This document shows positions 13,017-27,316 of a stretch of DNA of 64,000 nucleotides, piece after piece. This stretch comes from Peronospora farinosa. Taxonomy: Eukaryota; Oomycota; Peronosporomycetes; Peronosporales; Peronosporaceae. The DNA lies in NCBI GenBank assembly GCA_947646735.1, contig CANTFK010000986.1:1-64000 (forward strand), given 5' to 3'. The number at the start of each line of letters is the position of its first letter. Within the stretch, counting starts at the first letter, position 1. A program made the translations under genes and the position numbers. The notes beneath the pieces are model-generated. The model was not told the DNA's origin. It did not search any database and worked only from the letters and a program-made list of their open reading frames with translations.

Positions 13017-13659
13017 TTCAACTTTGTCGACGACTTCCAGCCTTTTGCGTAAAAAGCACTCATGTCATAGCTAAATGTATGTCACACTCGATTCACACAC
13101 TTGACATCACAGGTAGCGACGCCACAAACTGTGGATGGTGGGCGTTATGTCACATATCATCCTCATGGCTTGTTGCATCCCGCTGTTCTCTATGCTTGCT
13201 ACTGCTACCGAATCGACCTGCGATTCCGTTCCTGCTTTTGCTAGCTTCGACAGATGTCGTCTGACAGTCCAGCCTATGTCGCGATAACGATCAGGCTATA
13301 TACACTGCCGATATCCACATCTCCTTTCACATCGACCACAACGTACCTCGACGCATGATTGCATCGCCTCTGATCATCTGTTACACTTCTCAAGTGCAGC
13401 ACAGATAGTCGGTATACCGTACCCGATGTTTGCCATCGCTGATGTCTGTCCTCGAAATGTTGTCCGTCACCAGCATCGTACCTGGAAGCACGGCACTGCG
13501 GCAGCGTCTTTCGTACTCTGTAGTCGCAAGATAAGTGATAAGACGATGCACAACGTGTCCGCGGAGCTGGTAGGAGCAGATGTGAGTCTAGCAGATGATT
13601 AGGCAGAGAGGTGAATTGTGCAAATGTTATATGATGATGATGGGTATGCGTTGAGAAGC

Positions 13660-13731
13660 GTCCCCGTGGCCCAATGGATAAGGCATCCGCCTACGAAGCG
13701 GGAGATTGCGGGTTCGAGTCCCGTCGGAGAC
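13660..13731 (+). tRNA. tRNA-Arg(ACG), array copy 16
   Basis: Identical to copy 1. Confidence 0.93.
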
Positions 13732-14374
13732 TTCAACTTTGTCGACGACTTCCAGCCTTTTGCGTAAAAAGCACTCATGTCATAGCTAAATGTATGTCAC
13801 ACTCGATTCACACACTTGACATCACAGGTAGCGACGCCACAAACTGTGGATGGTGGGCGTTATGTCACATATCATCCTCATGGCTTGTTGCATCCCGCTG
13901 TTCTCTATGCTTGCTACTGCTACCGAATCGACCTGCGATTCCGTTCCTGCTTTTGCTAGCTTCGACAGATGTCGTCTGACAGTCCAGTCTATGTCGCGAT
14001 AACGATCAGGCTATATACACTGCCGATATCCACATCTCCTTTCAGATCGACCACAACGTACCTCGACGCATGATTGCATCGCCTCTGATCATCTGTTACA
14101 CTTCTCAAGTGCAGCACAGATAGTCGGTATACCGTACCCGATGTTTGCCATCGCTGATGTCTGTCCTCGAAATGTTGTCCGTCACCAGCATCGTACCTGG
14201 AAGCACGGCACTGCGGCAGCGTCTTTCGTACTCTGTAGTCGCAAGATAAGTGATAAGACGATGCACAACGTGTCCGCGGAGCTGGTAGGAGCAGATGTGA
14301 GTCTAGCAGATGATTAGGCAGAGAGGTGAATTGTGCAAATGTTATATGATGATGATGGGTATGCGTTGAGAAGC

Positions 14375-14446
14375 GTCCCCGTGGCCCAATGGATAAGGCA
14401 TCCGCCTACGAAGCGGGAGATTGCGGGTTCGAGTCCCGTCGGAGAC
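14375..14446 (+). tRNA. tRNA-Arg(ACG), array copy 17
   Basis: Identical to copy 1; first unit with ttcacgcac instead of ttcacacac downstream. Confidence 0.93.
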
Positions 14447-15089
14447 TTCAACTTTGTCGACGACTTCCAGCCTTTTGCGTAAAAAGCACTCATGTCATAG
14501 CTAAATGTATGTCACACTCGATTCACGCACTTGACATCACAGGTAGCGACGCCACAAACTGTGGATGGTGGGCGTTATGTCACATATCATCCTCATGGCT
14601 TGTTGCATCCCGCTGTTCTCTATGCTTGCTACTGCTACCGAATCGACCTGCGATTCCGTTCCTGCTTTTGCTAGCTTCGACAGATGTCGTCTGACAGTCC
14701 AGTCTATGTCGCGATAACGATCAGGCTATATACACTGCCGATATCCACATCTCCTTTCAGATCGACCACAACGTACCTCGACGCATGATTGCATCGCCTC
14801 TGATCATCTGTTACACTTCTCAAGTGCAGCACAGATAGTCGGTATACCGTACCCGATGTTTGCCATCGCTGATGTCTGTCCTCGAAATGTTGTCCGTCAC
14901 CAGCATCGTACCTGGAAGCACGGCACTGCGGCAGCGTCTTTCGTACTCTGTAGTCGCAAGATAAGTGATAAGACGATGCACAACGTGTCCGCGGAGCTGG
15001 TAGGAGCAGATGTGAGTCTAGCAGATGATTAGGCAGAGAGGTGAACTGTACAAATGTTATATGATGATGATGGGTATGCGTTGAGAAGC

Positions 15090-15161
15090 GTCCCCGTGGC
15101 CCAATGGATAAGGCATCCGCCTACGAAGCGGGAGATTGCGGGTTCGAGTCCCGTCGGAGAC
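15090..15161 (+). tRNA. tRNA-Arg(ACG), array copy 18
   Basis: Identical to copy 1. Its 5' flank (gtgaactgtacaaatgtt, 15043) is intermediate between the left and right flank haplotypes. Confidence 0.93.
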
Positions 15162-15804
15162 TTCAACTTTGTCGACGACTTCCAGCCTTTTGCGTAAAAA
15201 GCACTCATGTCATAGCTAAATGTATGTCACACTCGATTCACACACTTGACATCACAGGTAGCGACGCCACAAACTGTGGATGGTGGGCGTTATGTCACAT
15301 ATCATCCTCATGGCTTGTTGCATCCCGCTGTTCTCTATGCTTGCTACTGCTACCGAATCGACCTGCGATTCCGTTCCTGCTTTTGCTAGCTTCGACAGAT
15401 GTCGTCTGACAGTCCAGTCTATGTCGCGATAACGATCAGGCTATATACACTGCCGATATCCACATCTCCTTTCACATCGACCACAACGTACCTCGACGCA
15501 TGATTGCATCGCCTCTGATCATCTGTTACACTTCTCAAGTGCAGCACAGATAGTCGGTATACCGTACCCGATGTTTGCCATCGCTGATGTCTGTCCTCGA
15601 AATGTTGTCCGTCACCAGCATCGTACCTGGAAGCACGGCACTGCGGCAGCGTCTTTCGTACTCTGTAGTCGCAAGATAAGTGATAAGACGATGCACAACG
15701 TGTCCGCGGAGCTGGTAGGAGCAGATGTGAGTCTAGCAGATGATTAGGCAGAGAGGTGAATTGTGCAAATGTTATATGATGATGATGGGTATGCGTTGAG
15801 AAGC

Positions 15805-15876
15805 GTCCCCGTGGCCCAATGGATAAGGCATCCGCCTACGAAGCGGGAGATTGCGGGTTCGAGTCCCGTCGGAGAC
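15805..15876 (+). tRNA. tRNA-Arg(ACG), array copy 19
   Basis: Identical to copy 1. Confidence 0.93.
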
Positions 15877-16519
15877 TTCAACTTTGTCGACGACTTCCAG
15901 CCTTTTGCGTAAAAAGCACTCATGTCATAGCTAAATGTATGTCACACTCGATTCACGCACTTGACATCACAGGTAGCGACGCCACAAACTGTGGATGGTG
16001 GGCGTTATGTCACATATCATCCTCATGGCTTGTTGCATCCCGCTGTTCTCTATGCTTGCTACTGCTACCGAATCGACCTGCGATTCCGTTCCTGCTTTTG
16101 CTAGCTTCGACAGATGTCGTCTGACAGTCCAGTCTATGTCGCGATAACGATCAGGCTGTACACACTGCCGATGCCCACATCTCCTTTCACATCGACCACA
16201 ACGTACCTCGACGCATGATTGCATCGCCTCTGATCATCTGTTACACTTCTCAAGTGCAGCACAGATAGTCGGTATACCGTACCCGATGTTTGCCATCGCT
16301 GATGTCTGTCCTCGAAATGTTGTCCGTCACCAGCATCGTACCTGGAAGCACGGCACTGCGGCAGCGTCTTTCGTACTCTGTAGTCGCAAGATAAGTGATA
16401 AGACGATGCACAACGTGTCCGCGGAGCTGGTAGGAGCAGATGTGAGTCTAGCAGATGATTAGGCAGAGAGGTGAATTGTGCAAATGTTATATGATGATGA
16501 TGGGTATGCGTTGAGAAGC

Positions 16520-16591
16520 GTCCCCGTGGCCCAATGGATAAGGCATCCGCCTACGAAGCGGGAGATTGCGGGTTCGAGTCCCGTCGGAGAC
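16520..16591 (+). tRNA. tRNA-Arg(ACG), array copy 20
   Basis: Identical to copy 1. Confidence 0.93.
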
Positions 16592-17234
16592 TTCAACTTT
16601 GTCGACGACTTCCAGCCTTTTGCGTAAAAAGCACTCATGTCATAGCTAAATGTATGTCACACTCGATTCACGCACTTGACATCACAGGTAGCGACGCCAC
16701 AAACTGTGGATGGTGGGCGTTATGTCACATATCATCCTCATGGCTTGTTGCATCCCGCTGTTCTCTATGCTTGCTACTGCTACCGAATCGACCTGCGATT
16801 CCGTTCCTGCTTTTGCTAGCTTCGACAGATGTCGTCTGACAGTCCAGTCTATGTCGCGATAACGATCAGGCTGTACACACTGCCGATGCCCACATCTCCT
16901 TTCACATCGACCACAACGTACCTCGACGCATGATTGCATCGCCTCTGATCATCTGTTACACTTCTCAAGTGCAGCACAGATAGTCGGTATACCGTACCCG
17001 ATGTTTGCCATCGCTGATGTCTGTCCTCGAAATGTTGTCCGTCACCAGCATCGTACCTGGAAGCACGGCACTGCGGCAGCGTCTTTCGTACTCTGTAGTC
17101 GCAAGATAAGTGATAAGACGATGCACAACGTGTCCGCGGAGCTGGTAGGAGCAGATGTGAGTCTAGCAGATGATTAGGCAGAGAGGTGAATTGTGCAAAT
17201 GTTATATGATGATGATGGGTATGCGTTGAGAAGC

Positions 17235-17306
17235 GTCCCCGTGGCCCAATGGATAAGGCATCCGCCTACGAAGCGGGAGATTGCGGGTTCGAGTCCCGTC
17301 GGAGAC
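17235..17306 (+). tRNA. tRNA-Arg(ACG), array copy 21
   Basis: Identical to copy 1. Confidence 0.93.
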
Positions 17307-17949
17307 TTCAACTTTGTCGACGACTTCCAGCCTTTTGCGTAAAAAGCACTCATGTCATAGCTAAATGTATGTCACACTCGATTCACGCACTTGACATCAC
17401 AGGTAGCGACGCCACAAACTGTGGATGGTGGGCGTTATGTCACATATCATCCTCATGGCTTGTTGCATCCCGCTGTTCTCTATGCTTGCTACTGCTACCG
17501 AATCGACCTGCGATTCCGTTCCCGCTTTTGCTAGCTTCGACAGATGTCGTCTGACAGTCCAGTCTATGTCGCGATAACGATCAGGCTGTACACACTGCCG
17601 ATACCCACATCTCCTTTCACATCGACCACAACGTACCTCGACGCATGATTGCATCGCCTCTGATCATCTGTTACACTTCTCAAGTGCAGCACAGATAGTC
17701 GGTATACCGTACCCGATGTTTGCCATCGCTGATGTCTGTCCTCGAAATGTTGTCCGTCACCAGCATCGTACCTGGAAGCACGGCACTGCGGCAGCGTCTT
17801 TCGTACTCTGTAGTCGCAAGATAAGTGATAAGACGATGCACAACGTGTCCGCGGAGCTGGTAGGAGCAGATGTGAGTCTAGCAGATGATTAGGCAGAGAG
17901 GTGAATTGTGCAAATGTTATATGATGATGATGGGTATGCGTTGAGAAGC

Positions 17950-18021
17950 GTCCCCGTGGCCCAATGGATAAGGCATCCGCCTACGAAGCGGGAGATTGCG
18001 GGTTCGAGTCCCGTCGGAGAC
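17950..18021 (+). tRNA. tRNA-Arg(ACG), array copy 22
   Basis: Identical to copy 1. Confidence 0.93.
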
Positions 18022-18664
18022 TTCAACTTTGTCGACGACTTCCAGCCTTTTGCGTAAAAAGCACTCATGTCATAGCTAAATGTATGTCACACTCGATTCA
18101 CGCACTTGACATCACAGGTAGCGACGCCACAAACTGTGGATGGTGGGCGTTATGTCACATATCATCCTCATGGCTTGTTGCATCCCGCTGTTCTCTATGC
18201 TTGCTACTGCTACCGAATCGACCTGCGATTCCGTTCCTGCTTTTGCTAGCTTCGACAGATGTCGTCTGACAGTCCAGTCTATGTCGCGATAACGATCAGG
18301 CTGTACACACTGCCGATACCCACATCTCCTTTCACATCGACCACAACGTACCTCGACGCATGATTGCATCGCCTCTGATCATCTGTTACACTTCTCAAGT
18401 GCAGCACAGATAGTCGGTATACCGTACCCGATGTTTGCCATCGCTGATGTCTGTCCTCGAAATGTTGTCCGTCACCAGCATCGTACCTGGAAGCACGGCA
18501 CTGCGGCAGCGTCTTTCGTACTCTGTAGTCGCAAGATAAGTGATAAGACGATGCACAACGTGTCCGCGGAGCTGGTAGGAGCAGATGTGAGTCTAGCAGA
18601 TGATTAGGCAGAGAGGTGAATTGTGCAAATGTTATATGATGATGATGGGTATGCGTTGAGAAGC

Positions 18665-18736
18665 GTCCCCGTGGCCCAATGGATAAGGCATCCGCCTACG
18701 AAGCGGGAGATTGCGGGTTCGAGTCCCGTCGGAGAC
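18665..18736 (+). tRNA. tRNA-Arg(ACG), array copy 23
   Basis: Identical to copy 1. Confidence 0.93.
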
Positions 18737-19379
18737 TTCAACTTTGTCGACGACTTCCAGCCTTTTGCGTAAAAAGCACTCATGTCATAGCTAAATGTAT
18801 GTCACACTCGATTCACGCACTTGACATCACAGGTAGCGACGCCACAAACTGTGGATGGTGGGCGTTATGTCACATATCATCCTCATGGCTTGTTGCATCC
18901 CGCTGTTCTCTATGCTTGCTACTGCTACCGAATCGACCTGCGATTCCGTTCCTGCTTTTGCTAGCTTCGACAGATGTCGTCTGACAGTCCAGTCTATGTC
19001 GCGATAACGATCAGGCTGTACACACTGCCGATGCCCACATCTCCTTTCACATCGACCACAACGTACCTCGACGCATGATTGCATCGCCTCTGATCATCTG
19101 TTACACTTCTCAAGTGCAGCACAGATAGTCGGTATACCGTACCCGATGTTTGCCATCGCTGATGTCTGTCCTCGAAATGTTGTCCGTCACCAGCATCGTA
19201 CCTGGAAGCACGGCACTGCGGCAGCGTCTTTCGTACTCTGTAGTCGCAAGATAAGTGATAAGACGATGCACAACGTGTCCGCGGAGCTGGTAGGAGCAGA
19301 TGTGAGTCTAGCAGATGATTAGGCAGAGAGGTGAATTGTGCAAATGTTATATGATGATGATGGGTATGCGTTGAGAAGC

Positions 19380-19451
19380 GTCCCCGTGGCCCAATGGATA
19401 AGGCATCCGCCTACGAAGCGGGAGATTGCGGGTTCGAGTCCCGTCGGAGAC
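19380..19451 (+). tRNA. tRNA-Arg(ACG), array copy 24
   Basis: Identical to copy 1. Last copy with the left-hand 5' flank haplotype; first with catcactggt downstream. Confidence 0.93.
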
Positions 19452-20094
19452 TTCAACTTTGTCGACGACTTCCAGCCTTTTGCGTAAAAAGCACTCATGT
19501 CATAGCTAAATGTATGTCACACTCGATTCACGCACTTGACATCACTGGTAGCGACGCCACAAACTGTGGATGGTGGGCGTTATGTCACATATCATCCTCA
19601 TGGCTTGTTGCATCCCGCTGTTCTCTATGCTTGCTACTGCTACCGAATCGACCTGCGATTCCGTTCCTGCTTTTGCTAGCTTCGACAGATGTCGTCTGAC
19701 AGTCCAGTCTATGTCGCGATAACGATCAGGCTGTACACACTGCCGATACCCACATCTCCTTTCACATCGACCACAACGTACCTCGACGCATGATTGCATC
19801 GCCTCTGATCATCTGTTACACTTCTCAAGTGCAGCACAGATAGTCGGTATACCGTACCCGATGTTTGCCATCGCTGATGTCTGTCCTCGAAATGTTGTCC
19901 GTCACCAGCATCGTACCTGGAAGCACGGCACTGCGGCAGCGTCTTTCGTACTCTGTAGTCGCAAGATAAGTGATAAGACGATGCACAACGTGTCCGCGGA
20001 GCTGGTAGGAGCAGATGTGAGTCTAGCAGATGATTAGGCAGAGAGGTCAACTGTACAAATCTTATATGATGATGATGGGTATGCGTTGAGAAGC

Positions 20095-20166
20095 GTCCCC
20101 GTGGCCCAATGGATAAGGCATCCGCCTACGAAGCGGGAGATTGCGGGTTCGAGTCCCGTCGGAGAC
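20095..20166 (+). tRNA. tRNA-Arg(ACG), array copy 25
   Basis: Identical to copy 1. First copy with the right-hand 5' flank haplotype gtcaactgtacaaatctt. Confidence 0.93.
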
Positions 20167-20809
20167 TTCAACTTTGTCGACGACTTCCAGCCTTTTGCGT
20201 AAAAAGCACTCATGTCATAGCTAAATGTATGTCACACTCGATTCACGCACTTGACATCACAGGTAGCGACGCCACAAACTGTGGATGGTGGGCGTTATGT
20301 CACATATCATCCTCATGGCTTGTTGCATCCCGCTGTTCTCTATGCTTGCTACTGCTACCGAATCGACCTGCGATTCCGTTCCTGCTTTTGCCAGCTTCGA
20401 CAGATGTCGTCTGACAGTCCAGTCTATGTCGCAATAACGATCAGGCTATATACACTGCCGATATCCACATCTCCTTTCAGATCGACCACAACGTACCTCG
20501 ACGCATGATTGCATCGCCTCTGATCATCTGTTACACTTCTCAAGTGCAGCACAGATAGTCGGTATACCGTACCCGATGTTTGCCATCGCTGATGTCTGTC
20601 CTCGAAATGTTGTCCGTCACCAGCATCGTACCTGGAAGCACGGCACTGCGGCAGCGTCTTTCGTACTCTGTAGTCGCAAGATAAGTGATAAGACGATGCA
20701 CAACGTGTCCGCGGAGCTGGTAGGAGCAGATGTGAGTCTAGCAGATGATTAGGCAGAGAGGTCAACTGTACAAATCTTATATGATGATGATGGGTATGCG
20801 TTGAGAAGC

Positions 20810-20881
20810 GTCCCCGTGGCCCAATGGATAAGGCATCCGCCTACGAAGCGGGAGATTGCGGGTTCGAGTCCCGTCGGAGAC
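20810..20881 (+). tRNA. tRNA-Arg(ACG), array copy 26
   Basis: Identical to copy 1; right-hand flank. Confidence 0.93.
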
Positions 20882-21524
20882 TTCAACTTTGTCGACGACT
20901 TCCAGCCTTTTGCGTAAAAAGCACTCATGTCATAGCTAAATGTATGTCACACTCGATTCACACACTTGACATCACTGGTAGCGACGCCACAAACTGTGGA
21001 TGGTGGGCGTTATGTCACATATCATCCTCATGGCTTGTTGCATCCCGCTGTTCTCTATGCTTGCTACTGCTACCGAATCGACCTGCGATTCCGTTCCCGC
21101 TTTTGCTAGCTTCGACAGATGTCGTCTGACAGTCCAGTCTATGTCGCGATAACGATCAGGCTGTACACACTGCCGATGCCCACATCTCCTTTCAGATCGA
21201 CCACAACGTACCTCGACGCATGATTGCATCGCCTCTGATCATCTGTTACACTTCTCAAGTGCAGCACAGATAGTCGGTATACCGTACCCGATGTTTGCCA
21301 TCGCTGATGTCTGTCCTCGAAATGTTGTCCGTCACCAGCATCGTACCTGGAAGCACGGCACTGCGGCAGCGTCTTTCGTACTCTGTAGTCGCAAGATAAG
21401 TGATAAGACGATGCACAACGTGTCCGCGGAGCTGGTAGGAGCAGATGTGAGTCTAGCAGATGATTAGGCAGAGAGGTCAACTGTACAAATCTTATATGAT
21501 GATGATGGGTATGCGTTGAGAAGC

Positions 21525-21596
21525 GTCCCCGTGGCCCAATGGATAAGGCATCCGCCTACGAAGCGGGAGATTGCGGGTTCGAGTCCCGTCGGAGAC
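21525..21596 (+). tRNA. tRNA-Arg(ACG), array copy 27
   Basis: Identical to copy 1; its spacer carries the gtatttcg marker (22086) that recurs every third unit. Confidence 0.93.
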
Positions 21597-22239
21597 TTCA
21601 ACTTTGTCGACGACTTCCAGCCTTTTGCGTAAAAAGCACTCATGTCATAGCTAAATGTATGTCACACTCGATTCACACACTTGACATCACTGGTAGCGAC
21701 GCCACAAACTGTGGATGGTGGGCGTTATGTCACATATCATCCTCATGGCTTGTTGCATCCCGCTGTTCTCTATGCTTGCTACTGCTACCGAATCGACCTG
21801 CGATTCCGTTCCTGCTTTTGCTAGCTTCGACAGATGTCGTCTGACAGTCCAGTCTATGTCGCGATAACGATCAGGCTGTACACACTGCCGATACCCACAT
21901 CTCCTTTCAGATCGACCACAACGTACCTCGACGCATGATTGCATCGCCTCTGATCATCTGTTACACTTCTCAAGTGCAGCACAGATAGTCGGTATACCGT
22001 ACCCGATGTTTGCCATCGCTGATGTCTGTCCTCGAAATGTTGTCCGTCACCAGCATCGTACCTGGAAGTACGGCACTGCGGCAGCGTATTTCGTACTCTG
22101 TAGTCGCAAGATAAGTGATAAGACGATGCACAACGTGTCCGCGGAGCTGGTAGGAGCAGATGTGAGTCTAGCAGATGATTAGGCAGAGAGGTCAACTGTA
22201 CAAATCTTATATGATGATGATGGGTATGCGTTGAGAAGC

Positions 22240-22311
22240 GTCCCCGTGGCCCAATGGATAAGGCATCCGCCTACGAAGCGGGAGATTGCGGGTTCGAGTC
22301 CCGTCGGAGAC
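22240..22311 (+). tRNA. tRNA-Arg(ACG), array copy 28
   Basis: Identical to copy 1. Confidence 0.93.
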
Positions 22312-22954
22312 TTCAACTTTGTCGACGACTTCCAGCCTTTTGCGTAAAAAGCACTCATGTCATAGCTAAATGTATGTCACACTCGATTCACGCACTTGAC
22401 ATCACAGGTAGCGACGCCACAAACTGTGGATGGTGGGCGTTATGTCACATATCATCCTCATGGCTTGTTGCATCCCGCTGTTCTCTATGCTTGCTACTGC
22501 TACCGAATCGACCTGCGATTCCGTTCCTGCTTTTGCTAGCTTCGACAGATGTCGTCTGACAGTCCAGTCTATGTCGCGATAACGATCAGGCTGTATACAC
22601 TGCCGATACCCACATCTCCTTTCAGATCGACCACAACGTACCTCGACGCATGATTGCATCGCCTCTGATCATCTGTTACACTTCTCAAGTGCAGCACAGA
22701 TAGTCGGTATACCGTACCCGATGTTTGCCATCGCTGATGTCTGTCCTCGAAATGTTGTCCGTCACCAGCATCGTACCTGGAAGCACGGCACTGCGGCAGC
22801 GTCTTTCGTACTCTGTAGTCGCAAGATAAGTGATAAGACGATGCACAACGTGTCCGCGGAGCTGGTAGGAGCAGATGTGAGTCTAGCAGATGATTAGGCA
22901 GAGAGGTCAACTGTACAAATCTTATATGATGATGATGGGTATGCGTTGAGAAGC

Positions 22955-23026
22955 GTCCCCGTGGCCCAATGGATAAGGCATCCGCCTACGAAGCGGGAGA
23001 TTGCGGGTTCGAGTCCCGTCGGAGAC
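22955..23026 (+). tRNA. tRNA-Arg(ACG), array copy 29
   Basis: Identical to copy 1. Confidence 0.93.
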
Positions 23027-23669
23027 TTCAACTTTGTCGACGACTTCCAGCCTTTTGCGTAAAAAGCACTCATGTCATAGCTAAATGTATGTCACACTCG
23101 ATTCACGCACTTGACATCACAGGTAGCGACGCCACAAACTGTGGATGGTGGGCGTTATGTCACATATCATCCTCATGGCTTGTTGCATCCCGCTGTTCTC
23201 TATGCTTGCTACTGCTACCGAATCGACCTGCGATTCCGTTCCTGCTTTTGCTAGCTTCGACAGATGTCGTCTGACAGTCCAGTCTATGTCGCAATAACGA
23301 TCAGGCTGTATACACTGCCGATACCCACATCTCCTTTCAGATCGACCACAACGTACCTCGACGCATGATTGCATCGCCTCTGATCATCTGTTACACTTCT
23401 CAAGTGCAGCACAGATAGTCGGTATACCGTACCCGATGTTTGCCATCGCTGATGTCTGTCCTCGAAATGTTGTCCGTCACCAGCATCGTACCTGGAAGCA
23501 CGGCACTGCGGCAGCGTCTTTCGTACTCTGTAGTCGCAAGATAAGTGATAAGACGATGCACAACGTGTCCGCGGAGCTGGTAGGAGCAGATGTGAGTCTA
23601 GCAGATGATTAGGCAGAGAGGTCAACTGTACAAATCTTATATGATGATGATGGGTATGCGTTGAGAAGC

Positions 23670-23741
23670 GTCCCCGTGGCCCAATGGATAAGGCATCCGC
23701 CTACGAAGCGGGAGATTGCGGGTTCGAGTCCCGTCGGAGAC
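23670..23741 (+). tRNA. tRNA-Arg(ACG), array copy 30
   Basis: Identical to copy 1; unit has the period-3 markers catcactggt, tattcttg and gtatttcg. Confidence 0.93.
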
Positions 23742-24384
23742 TTCAACTTTGTCGACGACTTCCAGCCTTTTGCGTAAAAAGCACTCATGTCATAGCTAAA
23801 TGTATGTCACACTCGATTCACGCACTTGACATCACTGGTAGCGACGCCACAAACTGTGGATGGTGGGCGTTATGTCACATATCATCCTCATGGCTTGTTG
23901 CATCCCGCTGTTCTCTATTCTTGCTACTGCTACCGAATCGACCTGCGATTCCGTTCCTGCTTTTGCTAGCTTCGACAGATGTCGTCTGACAGTCCAGTCT
24001 ATGTCGCAATAACGATCAGGCTGTATACACTGCCGATATCCACATCTCCTTTCAGATCGACCACAACGTACCTCGACGCATGATTGCATCGCCTCTGATC
24101 ATCTGTTACACTTCTCAAGTGCAGCACAGATAGTCGGTATACCGTACCCGATGTTTGCCATCGCTGATGTCTGTCCTCGAAATGTTGTCCGTCACCAGCA
24201 TCGTACCTGGAAGTACGGCACTGCGGCAGCGTATTTCGTACTCTGTAGTCGCAAGATAAGTGATAAGACGATGCACAACGTGTCCGCGGAGCTGGTAGGA
24301 GCAGATGTGAGTCTAGCAGATGATTAGGCAGAGAGGTCAACTGTACAAATCTTATATGATGATGATGGGTATGCGTTGAGAAGC

Positions 24385-24456
24385 GTCCCCGTGGCCCAAT
24401 GGATAAGGCATCCGCCTACGAAGCGGGAGATTGCGGGTTCGAGTCCCGTCGGAGAC
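24385..24456 (+). tRNA. tRNA-Arg(ACG), array copy 31
   Basis: Identical to copy 1. Confidence 0.93.
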
Positions 24457-25099
24457 TTCAACTTTGTCGACGACTTCCAGCCTTTTGCGTAAAAAGCACT
24501 CATGTCATAGCTAAATGTATGTCACACTCGATTCACGCACTTGACATCACAGGTAGCGACGCCACAAACTGTGGATGGTGGGCGTTATGTCACATATCAT
24601 CCTCATGGCTTGTTGCATCCCGCTGTTCTCTATGCTTGCTACTGCTACCGAATCGACCTGCGATTCCGTTCCTGCTTTTGCTAGCTTCGACAGATGTCGT
24701 CTGACAGTCCAGTCTATGTCGCAATAACGATCAGGCTGTATACACTGCCGATACCCACATCTCCTTTCAGATCGACCACAACGTACCTCGACGCATGATT
24801 GCATCGCCTCTGATCATCTGTTACACTTCTCAAGTGCAGCACAGATAGTCGGTATACCGTACCCGATGTTTGCCATCGCTGATGTCTGTCCTCGAAATGT
24901 TGTCCGTCACCAGCATCGTACCTGGAAGCACGGCACTGCGGCAGCGTCTTTCGTACTCTGTAGTCGCAAGATAAGTGATAAGACGATGCACAACGTGTCC
25001 GCGGAGCTGGTAGGAGCAGATGTGAGTCTAGCAGATGATTAGGCAGAGAGGTCAACTGTACAAATCTTATATGATGATGATGGGTATGCGTTGAGAAGC

Positions 25100-25171
25100 G
25101 TCCCCGTGGCCCAATGGATAAGGCATCCGCCTACGAAGCGGGAGATTGCGGGTTCGAGTCCCGTCGGAGAC
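25100..25171 (+). tRNA. tRNA-Arg(ACG), array copy 32
   Basis: Identical to copy 1. Confidence 0.93.
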
Positions 25172-25814
25172 TTCAACTTTGTCGACGACTTCCAGCCTTT
25201 TGCGTAAAAAGCACTCATGTCATAGCTAAATGTATGTCACACTCGATTCACGCACTTGACATCACAGGTAGCGACGCCACAAACTGTGGATGGTGGGCGT
25301 TATGTCACATATCATCCTCATGGCTTGTTGCATCCCGCTGTTCTCTATGCTTGCTACTGCTACCGAATCGACCTGCGATTCCGTTCCTGCTTTTGCTAGC
25401 TTCGACAGATGTCGTCTGACAGTCCAGTCTATGTCGCGATAACGATCAGGCTGTATACACTGCCGATACCCACATCTCCTTTCAGATCGACCACAACGTA
25501 CCTCGACGCATGATTGCATCGCCTCTGATCATCTGTTACACTTCTCAAGTGCAGCACAGATAGTCGGTATACCGTACCCGATGTTTGCCATCGCTGATGT
25601 CTGTCCTCGAAATGTTGTCCGTCACCAGCATCGTACCTGGAAGCACGGCACTGCGGCAGCGTCTTTCGTACTCTGTAGTCGCAAGATAAGTGATAAGACG
25701 ATGCACAACGTGTCCGCGGAGCTGGTAGGAGCAGATGTGAGTCTAGCAGATGATTAGGCAGAGAGGTCAACTGTACAAATCTTATATGATGATGATGGGT
25801 ATGCGTTGAGAAGC

Positions 25815-25886
25815 GTCCCCGTGGCCCAATGGATAAGGCATCCGCCTACGAAGCGGGAGATTGCGGGTTCGAGTCCCGTCGGAGAC
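25815..25886 (+). tRNA. tRNA-Arg(ACG), array copy 33
   Basis: Identical to copy 1; unit has all three period-3 markers. Confidence 0.93.
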
Positions 25887-26529
25887 TTCAACTTTGTCGA
25901 CGACTTCCAGCCTTTTGCGTAAAAAGCACTCATGTCATAGCTAAATGTATGTCACAGTCGATTCACGCACTTGACATCACTGGTAGCGACGCCACAAACT
26001 GTGGATGGTGGGCGTTATGTCACATATCATCCTCATGGCTTGTTGCATCCCGCTGTTCTCTATTCTTGCTACTGCTACCGAATCGACCTGCGATTCCGTT
26101 CCTGCTTTTGCTAGCTTCGACAGATGTCGTCTGACAGTCCAGTCTATGTCGCAATAACGATCAGGCTATATACACTGCCGATACCCACATCTCCTTTCAG
26201 ATCGACCACAACGTACCTCGACGCATGATTGCATCGCCTCTGATCATCTGTTACACTTCTCAAGTGCAGCACAGATAGTCGGTATACCGTACCCGATGTT
26301 TGCCATCGCTGATGTCTGTCCTCGAAATGTTGTCCGTCACCAGCATCGTACCTGGAAGTACGGCACTGCGGCAGCGTATTTCGTACTCTGTAGTCGCAAG
26401 ATAAGTGATAAGACGATGCACAACGTGTCCGCGGAGCTGGTAGGAGCAGATGTGAGTCTAGCAGATGATTAGGCAGAGAGGTCAACTGTACAAATCTTAT
26501 ATGATGATGATGGGTATGCGTTGAGAAGC

Positions 26530-26601
26530 GTCCCCGTGGCCCAATGGATAAGGCATCCGCCTACGAAGCGGGAGATTGCGGGTTCGAGTCCCGTCGGAGA
26601 C
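26530..26601 (+). tRNA. tRNA-Arg(ACG), array copy 34
   Basis: Identical to copy 1. Confidence 0.93.
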
Positions 26602-27244
26602 TTCAACTTTGTCGACGACTTCCAGCCTTTTGCGTAAAAAGCACTCATGTCATAGCTAAATGTATGTCACAGTCGATTCACGCACTTGACATCACAGGTA
26701 GCGACGCCACAAACTGTGGATGGTGGGCGTTATGTCACATATCATCCTCATGGCTTGTTGCATCCCGCTGTTCTCTATGCTTGCTACTGCTACCGAATCG
26801 ACCTGCGATTCCGTTCCTGCTTTTGCTAGCTTCGACAGATGTCGTCTGACAGTCCAGTCTATGTCGCGATAACGATCAGGCTGTACACACTGCCGATACC
26901 CACATCTCCTTTCAGATCGACCACAACGTACCTCGACGCATGATTGCATCGCCTCTGATCATCTGTTACACTTCTCAAGTGCAGCACAGATAGTCGGTAT
27001 ACCGTACCCGATGTTTGCCATCGCTGATGTCTGTCCTCGAAATGTTGTCCGTCACCAGCATCGTACCTGGAAGCACGGCACTGCGGCAGCGTCTTTCGTA
27101 CTCTGTAGTCGCAAGATAAGTGATAAGACGATGCACAACGTGTCCGCGGAGCTGGTAGGAGCAGATGTGAGTCTAGCAGATGATTAGGCAGAGAGGTCAA
27201 CTGTACAAATCTTATATGATGATGATGGGTATGCGTTGAGAAGC

Positions 27245-27316
27245 GTCCCCGTGGCCCAATGGATAAGGCATCCGCCTACGAAGCGGGAGATTGCGGGTTC
27301 GAGTCCCGTCGGAGAC
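27245..27316 (+). tRNA. tRNA-Arg(ACG), array copy 35
   Basis: Identical to copy 1. Confidence 0.93.
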